A DNA stretch of 18,835 bases from Chloroflexota bacterium. GTDB taxonomy: Bacteria; Chloroflexota; Anaerolineae; Anaerolineales; VGOW01. Under the pieces are notes generated by a model. That model was given only the letters and a program-made list of their open reading frames with translations, was not told the DNA's origin and ran no database searches. The stretch spans positions 1 through 18,835 of the forward strand of contig JACRLA010000224.1 of the NCBI GenBank assembly GCA_016215145.1, in the 5' to 3' direction. Of the stretch, positions 13,438-18,835 are shown one piece after another (the stretch's first letter is position 1; each line of letters starts with the position of its first letter). The position numbers and the translations under genes are program-made.

Positions 13438-14316
13438 ATGCTCGATTCACTTGGCGCAACACTGCGCGCCGCGCGTGAAGCGCGTGGCTGGACTCTGGAA
13501 GAAGCAGAGAAGGCGACTCGCATTCGCGCCCGTTACCTGACCGCGCTCGAAGCGGGCGAGATCGATTCACTTCCTTCGCCCATTCAGGCGCGCGGTTTTC
13601 TACGCAGCTACGCTCAATATCTTGGACTAAATCCAACACAAGTGTTAAGTCAACTCGACGAAGCTCTCAAGCCCGCGCCGAGCAATCTCTTCTCGCGCTC
13701 GACGCGCAAAAAAGAATCCCTCATCCCTGTCTCACCCTTCGCGCCTTTCTATCGCCTGCGCCGCCTCTTCACTCCTGACGTAGCGATCATCGCACTCGTC
13801 ATCATCGGCGTGTTGGGCTTGTTCGTCTGGGGCGGGTTCAGGTTGACGGAATCACTTTTGAATCCGTCGCAGATCACGCCCACACCCGAAGTGATCGGTC
13901 CCAGTCCATCGCCCACGCTCACGCTGATCGCCAACATCACGCCATCGGCAACGCCCCCGCCGCCCGTCGTCAACTTCTCCAACGTGCAGCTCGCCCTCAG
14001 CATCGAGCAACGCGCATTCATTCGCGTCCGCGTGGACGACAAAATTGCTTTTGAGGGTTTAGTGTTTCCGAATGAGCGAAAAGAATTTACGGGGCAAACG
14101 CGCGTAGAAGTGACGACCAGCAACGGCGCGGGCGTGCGCGTATTTTTCAATCAACGTGATATGGGGACGATGGGCGGGTTCGGTGAAGTGTTGACTCGCG
14201 CTTATATACCTTCGGGGATGATCACGCCGACTCCCACGAACACCTTCACCCCGACCATTACTTTGACTCCGTCGCGCACGCCGCCTGCTACGGTGACGCC
14301 GACTCTGGTGCGGTGA
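13438..14316 (+). CDS. RodZ-like cell-shape protein (HTH, one membrane helix, DUF4115)
   Basis: Membrane protein of 292 residues with the RodZ plan. A cytoplasmic helix-turn-helix domain lies at about 3-75 (LGATLRAAREARGWTLEEAE; GFLRSYAQYLGLN), the part that binds MreB in E. coli rather than DNA. A basic linker and one hydrophobic helix (about 114-135, VAIIALVIIGVLGLFVWGGF) follow. The outside domain at about 180-260 (LALSIEQRAFIRVRVDDKIA, FPNERKEF, VRVFFNQRDMG) matches DUF4115. The protein ends in a Thr/Pro-rich tail. A link to MreB is inferred, since no mreB is in view. It is convergent with the LCP gene and shares a hairpin with it. No good ribosome-binding site precedes the ATG. Confidence 0.88.
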   Translation: MLDSLGATLRAAREARGWTLEEAEKATRIRARYLTALEAGEIDSLPSPIQARGFLRSYAQYLGLNPTQVLSQLDEALKPAPSNLFSRSTRKKESLIPVSPFAPFYRLRRLFTPDVAIIALVIIGVLGLFVWGGFRLTESLLNPSQITPTPEVIGPSPSPTLTLIANITPSATPPPPVVNFSNVQLALSIEQRAFIRVRVDDKIAFEGLVFPNERKEFTGQTRVEVTTSNGAGVRVFFNQRDMGTMGGFGEVLTRAYIPSGMITPTPTNTFTPTITLTPSRTPPATVTPTLVR

Positions 14317-14317
14317 A

Positions 14318-14378
14318 AAACACCGAGTGTTTCACACTCCGCTTCGCTTCGGGGCGCTTCGCGAAACACTCGGTGTTT
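14318..14378. terminator. Bidirectional terminator between the RodZ-like and LCP genes
   Basis: AAACACCGAGTGTTTC (14318-14333) is perfectly complementary to GAAACACTCGGTGTTT (14363-14378), with a GC-rich 29-base loop. It starts two bases after the RodZ stop and ends eight bases from the LCP stop, so it can serve both convergent genes. The core resembles the clpC terminator at 558-589. Confidence 0.8.
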
Positions 14379-14385
14379 CGTTTAA

Positions 14386-15810
14386 TCAATTACTCGGCAA
14401 CACAAAATCTGCGCCGATGATGATACGGATGTCTGCGCCGTTAGCCGATTTGCTGCCCGTGATGATATTGGCTTGCGGCAAACGCAGCGTATCGGCAAGC
14501 CACTTGGCAGTGTAAGGTTTGTTGTTGAGGTCGGCGATGGTGGTCGTGGTGTAATTGTTCCGATCCGCATTGCCCACGCTGACGACGTTGATGCCCTTTG
14601 CCTTCAAGTAATCCGCCGCCGAGGCGGCAACCCCGGATTTGTTCGATCCATTCTGCACTTCCACGCGCGCGCCCTCTTTCAACAAATACTGCGCGGCATC
14701 CGGCACGTTGATCAACACCGGCTGCGGCGTGTAAAACATTTTGTCGCGCAGCTCGCGGAACTTCTCGATGTTCAGAATCAAAACTTGCTGCCCGTCGTTG
14801 GTGGTGAAAAAGTCGGCGATGAAACGTTTGTCAATCACTTCCGTTGTAATCTTGTCGCGCGGAATATCTTTGCCTAGCAGCGCCAGACTCACGATCTGTT
14901 CCGGCGAAAGATCGGTGGTGTAACTGCCGCTCAACGTGCTGATAATTTGTGGACCCTTGCCGATCAGAGTCGGCAACATATTCGCGCTCACCACTTTATC
15001 GCGCACGGCTAAACCAATTTGCTGCTGCCGTTGAGCGCGACCAAAATCATCGCCGGTGGTATGGCGTGTGCGCGCATACTTGAGCGCGGTCTTGCCATCC
15101 AAATGCTGTTTGCCCGCAGGCAGGTAAAACGGATCGTAGCCATAACGCGAATCGGGATATTGCGGATCGTCAATGATCGCCGGATTGTCCACATCTACCC
15201 CGCCCATCTGATCGATCAGAGTCTCAAACGCAGTGAAGTTGATTCGCACGTAATAATTGACTCGGATTCCAAGATTCGCCTCCACCGTATCCTTAGCGAG
15301 TTTTGCGCCGCCGCCCGGCAAACGATACGCATCGCCTTTAAAATTTGCTGTGGTGATCTTGTCACGATCAGGAAAACCGGGGATGGTTACGTAGAGATCG
15401 CGTGGGATAGATAACACGCCGACGGTGCGTCCCACCGGGTCGAGAGTCACCAACATCATCGAATCAGAGCGATAGGCGGTGTCGGTTTCCCCGGCGCGCT
15501 GATCGATCCCCAAAAGGAGAATGGTGACTCGATCTGTTCCGTTCCACGCTTTGGCGGTGATCGGTGGCGTGGTGGCTTTGGGATTCACGGTGCCGCCGCC
15601 AACGGCGGTGCCACCTTTGATCACAACGTTGCCACCGACGGGTGCGTTCCACGTCGCCACAAAATCTCGCACCGTGCTAAAAATTAAATACGCGGCGATG
15701 ATCGTGGCGAGCAAAAAAAATCCGCCCAGCCCGATCATGGCTGTAGGGGAAGTTCGTTTATAGCGCGACGTTGCCCGCGCGCGGTTCGATGTGTTACGGT
15801 TGTTGTTCAT
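14386..15810 (-). CDS. LytR-CpsA-Psr (LCP) family protein
   Basis: Membrane-anchored enzyme of 474 residues. LCP proteins move undecaprenyl-phosphate-linked glycopolymers onto the cell wall or another acceptor. A basic N-terminus and one hydrophobic helix (about 24-46, AMIGLGGFFLLATIIAAYLI) are followed by a Gly/Thr-rich spacer and the LCP domain (about 93-300). That domain contains VTILLLGIDQR, YRSDSMMLVTLDP, LSIPRDLYVTIP and YARTRHTTGDDFGRAQRQQQ, keeping the Arg and Asp residues that hold the pyrophosphate and metal. A LytR_C domain fills about 380-470 (RVEVQNGSNKSGVAASAADY). The gene starts 17 bases after the ABC-F stop, so the two may be co-transcribed, yet it also has its own TATAAT overlapping that stop. 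The acceptor polymer in this organism cannot be told from the sequence. Confidence 0.93.
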   Translation of the reverse strand: MNNNRNTSNRARATSRYKRTSPTAMIGLGGFFLLATIIAAYLIFSTVRDFVATWNAPVGGNVVIKGGTAVGGGTVNPKATTPPITAKAWNGTDRVTILLLGIDQRAGETDTAYRSDSMMLVTLDPVGRTVGVLSIPRDLYVTIPGFPDRDKITTANFKGDAYRLPGGGAKLAKDTVEANLGIRVNYYVRINFTAFETLIDQMGGVDVDNPAIIDDPQYPDSRYGYDPFYLPAGKQHLDGKTALKYARTRHTTGDDFGRAQRQQQIGLAVRDKVVSANMLPTLIGKGPQIISTLSGSYTTDLSPEQIVSLALLGKDIPRDKITTEVIDKRFIADFFTTNDGQQVLILNIEKFRELRDKMFYTPQPVLINVPDAAQYLLKEGARVEVQNGSNKSGVAASAADYLKAKGINVVSVGNADRNNYTTTTIADLNNKPYTAKWLADTLRLPQANIITGSKSANGADIRIIIGADFVLPSN

Positions 15811-15821
15811 GGTGACGAAAA

Positions 15822-15827
15822 ATTATA
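15822..15827 (-). promoter_or_regulatory. -10 box of the LCP gene (near-leaderless)
   Basis: TATAAT on the minus strand (15827-15822), 11 bases before the ATG at 15810 and directly abutting the ABC-F stop codon. The leader would be about four bases. No clear -35 is present. Confidence 0.5.
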
Positions 15828-17825
15828 CTACCCCTCAGGTTGCAGTACCTGCTCCCACTCTGCTATATGCTTTTGCAACTCACTTTCCACAGTCGCATAC
15901 TCCTCACTCAACTCACGCACCTTGTTTGCCTCCCCACCCGAACTTTCGATCTCATCGCCGATCTCAGCCAGACGTTTCTCTAACGATTCGATCATCGTCT
16001 CGATCTCTTGAACACGCTGTGCGCGTTTGCGCTCCTCTGCCGAAGGTTTTGCCGTCTTCTTCCCCTTTACCTTTTCATCTTTATCACCCTTCTTACTGCC
16101 TACCTCTAACTTCTTCCCTCTTTCCTCTGTTTCCCTTTTTTCCCTTGCTCCCCCGTCTTCCCTCTCCTTCATTTCCACATACTCATGATAATTTCCTCGA
16201 AACACTTCCAACTTTCCTTCTTCTAACGCCCACACTTGCGTCGCCAGCGCGTCAATCAAATAGCGATCATGCGAGACGAGAAGGATCGTGCCTTCAAAAT
16301 CTGAGAGAACCGCTTCCAAAATTTCTTGAGAAGGAATGTCGAGATGATTCGTCGGTTCGTCGAGCAGCAAAAAGTTTGCGCCCTCCATTGCCAACTTTGC
16401 TAACGCCAAACGCCCGCGTTCACCGCCCGACAGGACACTCACTTTTTTAAACACATCATCGCCCGTGAACAAAAACTTGGCGAGATAGTCCCGCGCATTC
16501 GGCACAGGCATCTCGCGCACGCCTTGAATCTCCTCAATCGGCGTTTTCTCTGCGTCAAGCCCTTCGTGGGCTTGCGCGAAGTAACCGATCTTCAGACTCG
16601 ATCCAAGTTTAACTTTGCCCTTCAACGGTGGAATCTGTCCGAGTAATGTTTTGAGAAAAGTTGACTTGCCCGCGCCATTGGGTCCGATCAATGCAGCGAT
16701 CTCGCCACGCCACAACAACACGTCGGGCGCGTAAAACAAAACTTTTTTGTCGTCCTGATAGCCCACGCCCACGTTATGAGTCTCCACCACGCGATCACCG
16801 GAACGAAGATCGGTGTTGAGTGATAAGTTCAACGTGCTAAGTTCACGCGGACGATTCACAATCGCGCCGTCGGTGTCTTTGAGTCTTTCGAGTCTGCGCC
16901 GCCGTCCTTTTGCCTGCGCTGTGTTCTGCCCGGCGATGTTTCGTCGTATGAAATCTTCCTCTTTGGCGATGAACTCTTGCTGCGATTCGTATTCACGGCG
17001 TTGACGTTCTTTGCGCTCGGTGCGCTGCATCACGTATGCGCTGTAGTTGCCGTTGTATTCCTCAATGCGCGTCGCGCTGATCTCCCAAACTTTGTTAACC
17101 ACTTCGTCCAAGAAGTAACGATCATGCGAGACGATCAACACCGAACCGTGCCACTCGCTCAAGAATCTTTCTAACCATTCCACGGCGTGAATGTCGAGAT
17201 GATTCGTCGGCTCGTCGAGAATCAAAAGGTCAGGCTGCTCTAGCAGCAACCGCGCCAACAACGCCCGCGTCTTCTGCCCGCCGGAAAGTTGAATCAATGG
17301 GCGGTGATATTGATTCGATTCAAACCCCAAGCCTTCCAGCGTTTGTTTGATTCGTGTTTCGTAGGTGTAGCCGCCACTGCGTTCAAACTCTTCTTGAACA
17401 TGACCGTATTTCTCGTAGGTGTAGCCGCCACTGCGTTCAAACTCTTCTTGAACATGACCGTATTTCTCCAGCGCGGCTTCGTGTTGTGCCGCATCGCTCA
17501 TTGCAACTTCGAGCCGCCGCATCTCACTTTCGATCTTCAACAACTCTCCAAATGCCGTGAGCATCTCTTCCCACAACGTATTTTTTGTTTCAGTGTCCAC
17601 TGCCTCCTGCGGCAAGTAACCCACGCGCAGTCCGCGCGACCGTGTCACCCCGCCGCCCGACGGCTCATCGAGTCCCGCCATAATCCGCAGCAGAGTCGTT
17701 TTGCCGATCCCGTTAGGACCCACAATGCCCACGCGACTCTCATACGGCACCGCGCCGGTGAGGTTGCTAAAAATATCGTGTTGACCGAAAGATTTGGAGA
17801 GTGAGGAGAAGGTTAAGAGAGACAC
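15828..17825 (-). CDS. ABC-F family ATPase with an internal tandem duplication
   Basis: Soluble tandem ABC ATPase of 665 residues; ABC-F proteins act on the ribosome in translation control or antibiotic protection. Domain 1 has Walker A GPNGIGKTT at 36-44, LSGGQ near 177 and LLILDEPTNHLD; domain 2 has GPNGAGKST near 380, LSGGERGRLALAKLAMEG and LLLDEPTNHLDIP. A linker of about 80 residues between them contains the charged QRTERKERQRREYESQQEFI region typical of the family. The C-terminus has a highly charged low-complexity stretch (about 555-600) and a coiled coil (about 605-660), as in Uup/YfmR-like members. Residues about 121-156 are two identical 18-residue copies starting KYGHVQEEFERSGGY, encoded by a perfect DNA repeat. 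GTG at 17825 is the likely start. No resistance phenotype can be inferred. Confidence 0.93.
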   Translation of the reverse strand: MSLLTFSSLSKSFGQHDIFSNLTGAVPYESRVGIVGPNGIGKTTLLRIMAGLDEPSGGGVTRSRGLRVGYLPQEAVDTETKNTLWEEMLTAFGELLKIESEMRRLEVAMSDAAQHEAALEKYGHVQEEFERSGGYTYEKYGHVQEEFERSGGYTYETRIKQTLEGLGFESNQYHRPLIQLSGGQKTRALLARLLLEQPDLLILDEPTNHLDIHAVEWLERFLSEWHGSVLIVSHDRYFLDEVVNKVWEISATRIEEYNGNYSAYVMQRTERKERQRREYESQQEFIAKEEDFIRRNIAGQNTAQAKGRRRRLERLKDTDGAIVNRPRELSTLNLSLNTDLRSGDRVVETHNVGVGYQDDKKVLFYAPDVLLWRGEIAALIGPNGAGKSTFLKTLLGQIPPLKGKVKLGSSLKIGYFAQAHEGLDAEKTPIEEIQGVREMPVPNARDYLAKFLFTGDDVFKKVSVLSGGERGRLALAKLAMEGANFLLLDEPTNHLDIPSQEILEAVLSDFEGTILLVSHDRYLIDALATQVWALEEGKLEVFRGNYHEYVEMKEREDGGAREKRETEERGKKLEVGSKKGDKDEKVKGKKTAKPSAEERKRAQRVQEIETMIESLEKRLAEIGDEIESSGGEANKVRELSEEYATVESELQKHIAEWEQVLQPEG
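17359..17468 (-). repeat. Perfect 54-bp tandem duplication inside the ABC-F gene
   Basis: Bases 17359-17412 are repeated exactly as 17413-17466, with two more matching bases. The unit is 54 bp, so the frame is kept and 18 residues are added between Walker A and the signature motif of ATPase domain 1. There are no third-position differences between the copies. Confidence 0.95.
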
Positions 17826-17897
17826 GAGTTAAATGAACAATGAGACAATGAAAAATGAACAATGGGATGATGAATGGAAAATGGACAGCGAGGGGCA

Positions 17898-17906
17898 ATT
17901 ATAACA
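17898..17906 (-). promoter_or_regulatory. Extended -10 promoter of the ABC-F gene
   Basis: TGTTATAAT on the minus strand (17906-17898) matches TGn-TATAAT. The transcript would begin near 17891, about 66 bases before the GTG start. That leader is made of loosely repeated ATGAACAATGA-like sequence (17833-17868 on the plus strand) of no evident function. Confidence 0.6.
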
Positions 17907-17964
17907 ACGAAGAAGGACGCAGATCAGATTCGTAAATTACCGCTTACTAATTACCAATTACGAA

Positions 17965-17970
17965 TATAAT
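17965..17970 (+). promoter_or_regulatory. -10 box of the small membrane protein/selA transcript (leaderless)
   Basis: A perfect TATAAT ends seven bases before the ATG at 17978, so transcription should begin at the start codon. The surrounding ATTCGTAAATT (17929-17939) and AATTACGAAT (17956-17965) form a loose inverted repeat. Confidence 0.6.
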
Positions 17971-17977
17971 ACCACCA

Positions 17978-18418
17978 ATGAATTCCCCTCAAACCGAAAG
18001 CCGCCTCGCCATCAACCTTGCTGCGTGGTTTCTTGCCGTCATCGGCTGGGCGGGAGTCATCGTGACGACCAATGTTTTAATTCCAACCGTCGGACCGCGC
18101 TGGTTGTTCTTCATAGTGTGGTTCGTCGCCCTCACCGGCACCGCCGTTCCGTTCGCAAATTTTTTGCATCGCCGTTTCACCCGGCAGACTCCAAGCGAAG
18201 GAGTCGTCTTACGCGAAGCGATCTGGGTCGGTTTGTTCGGCGCAACGTGCGCCTGGCTGCAACTGGGTCGCGCCCTCAACTGGGCAACGGGCTTGCTCCT
18301 CGCCGCCGCCCTCCTCGCCATCGAAGTCTTCCTCATCCTGCGCGCCCGCAGTCAATGGAAACCCAATGACACTACGACAACTCCCGAGCGTCGAGATACT
18401 CCTCCAAGCAACGACTAA
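17978..18418 (+). CDS. Small four-helix membrane protein of unknown function
   Basis: I cannot assign a function. The 146-residue product has four likely membrane helices, at about 10-32 (LAAWFLAVIGWAGVIVTTNV), 39-60 (GPRWLFFIVWFVALTGTAVP), 78-97 (LREAIWVGLFGATCAWLQLG) and 100-120 (WATGLLLAAALLAIEVFLIL). A basic segment between helices 2 and 3 (LHRRFTRQ) and a hydrophilic C-terminus (KPNDTTTTPERRDTPP) complete it. The mRNA appears leaderless. Its last 53 bases overlap the start of selA in another frame, so the two are almost certainly co-transcribed, and selA may be translated by coupling. The Arg/Gln-rich loop and conserved-looking WVGLFGATCAWLQ segment suggest a genuine family rather than a chance ORF. 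Confidence 0.8.
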   Translation: MNSPQTESRLAINLAAWFLAVIGWAGVIVTTNVLIPTVGPRWLFFIVWFVALTGTAVPFANFLHRRFTRQTPSEGVVLREAIWVGLFGATCAWLQLGRALNWATGLLLAAALLAIEVFLILRARSQWKPNDTTTTPERRDTPPSND

Positions 18419-18835
18419 TTTAATTGATGAATACGGACGGCCGCTCGTGTTGGATGCGCTGCGACGCCAACTCGATCTCGCCCGCGCAAAAATTAAACAC
18501 GGTGACGCCGCCCCCACGTCAGAAACTTTGATCGCCGACGCACACCGTGATCTCCTCGCCAAGCTCACCCCAACCCTTCGTCCTGTTATCAACGCCACAG
18601 GCGTAATCCTTCACACCAATCTGGGGCGATCACTTCTCTCGCAAGACGCTATCAAGGCGATGGTGAACGTTTCTCAACATTACTCCACGCTCGAATATGA
18701 TCTGCAAAAAGGTGAACGCGGATCGCGCACGACACACGCCGAGCGACTCTTAACGCAACTCACCTCAACCGAATCTGCACTCGTTGTAAATAATGCCGCG
18801 TGCGCCTTGTTACTGACCCTCACCGCGTTAGCCAA
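18366..18835 (+). CDS. selA: L-seryl-tRNA(Sec) selenium transferase (N-terminal part, runs off right edge)
   Basis: SelA converts seryl-tRNA(Sec) to selenocysteinyl-tRNA(Sec) using selenophosphate and pyridoxal phosphate. From the ATG at 18366, 156 codons stay open to the window edge. The start (LRQLPSVEILLQAT) matches the SelA N-terminal tRNA-binding domain. RPVINATGVILHTNLGRSLL, YSTLEYDLQKGERGSR and ALVVNNAACALLLTLTALA are hallmark segments of the PLP fold. The PLP-binding lysine lies beyond the window. The gene begins inside the small membrane-protein gene (53-base overlap). No selB, selD or tRNA(Sec) is in view; they would be expected elsewhere or just downstream. Confidence 0.95.
   Translation, partial: MTLRQLPSVEILLQATTNLIDEYGRPLVLDALRRQLDLARAKIKHGDAAPTSETLIADAHRDLLAKLTPTLRPVINATGVILHTNLGRSLLSQDAIKAMVNVSQHYSTLEYDLQKGERGSRTTHAERLLTQLTSTESALVVNNAACALLLTLTALA

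Noticed and set aside
14334..14362. Loop of the RodZ/LCP terminator as a separate regulatory RNA
   Set aside because: It is only 29 bases and GC-rich, with no clear internal fold beyond chance.
15791..16450. 219-codon open frame on the plus strand opposite the ABC-F C-terminus
   Set aside because: It mirrors the purine-rich linker of ABC-F, giving a Pro/Leu/Ser-rich nonsense protein; the coding evidence is all on the minus strand.
17359..17468. CRISPR-like array
   Set aside because: The two copies are directly adjacent with no spacer, keep the reading frame, and lie inside an ABC-F coding sequence.
17833..17868. ATGAACAATGA-like degenerate repeats in the ABC-F leader
   Set aside because: The units vary in length and sequence, and no operator symmetry or reading frame is seen; they look like low-complexity filler.
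8962..17932. Shared 12-mer AGATCAGATTCG after ftsK and before the small membrane protein as an attachment or regulatory site
   Set aside because: In nearly 19 kb several 12-base matches are expected by chance, and the flanks do not match.

Overview
The window looks like chromosome from a member of the Chloroflexota, most likely class Anaerolineae. The grounds are moderate GC by eye, extracytoplasmic proteins with long Thr/Pro/Ala linkers, a DosS/DosR-like sensor pair, a cyclic-nucleotide/bacterial-PH membrane protein, and abundant near-perfect palindromic hairpins between genes. This assignment is inference from gene content; there is no rRNA or other phylogenetic marker apart from ribosomal protein L9. 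No tRNA, rRNA, CRISPR array, phage gene or transposase was seen.

Layout. Bases 1-396 (minus) hold the N-terminal part of an unrecognised membrane protein that runs off the left edge. Then come three leftward genes, each with its own apparent promoter: clpC (605-3142), a four-S1-domain RNA-binding protein (3423-4610), and a cyclic-nucleotide-binding protein with two bacterial PH domains (4684-6372). A divergent promoter region separates these from ftsK (6475-8961, plus). A 373-base gap follows, with an ftsK terminator and an unexplained long stem-loop (9072-9198). Next is an orphan BMP-type lipoprotein (9335-10609, plus). A NarL/DosR-like response regulator (10738-11394, minus) is divergent from a DosS-like GAF histidine kinase (11505-12674, plus). 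Then follow rplI (12753-13268) and a RodZ-like protein (13438-14316), convergent with a LytR-CpsA-Psr protein (14386-15810, minus), which lies just downstream of an ABC-F ATPase (15828-17825, minus). Divergent from ABC-F are a small four-helix membrane protein (17978-18418) and the overlapping start of selA (18366 to the right edge).

How they fit. Most genes are conserved housekeeping: proteolysis (ClpC), translation (S1, L9, ABC-F, SelA), chromosome segregation (FtsK) and cell shape or envelope (RodZ, LCP). The two signalling pieces are the kinase/regulator pair, which keeps the His and Tyr that bind and line the heme pocket in mycobacterial DosS, and the cyclic-nucleotide/PH fusion protein. 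SelA implies selenocysteine use elsewhere in the genome.

The most unusual signals are: a perfect 54-bp in-frame tandem duplication inside the first ATPase domain of the ABC-F protein; a long in-register stem-loop after ftsK whose wobble pairs favour a plus-strand RNA; several -10 boxes so close to start codons that the mRNAs should be leaderless; three hairpin families each used twice; and paired 15-bp palindromes before clpC. I do not see a defence island or an obviously new multi-gene system.
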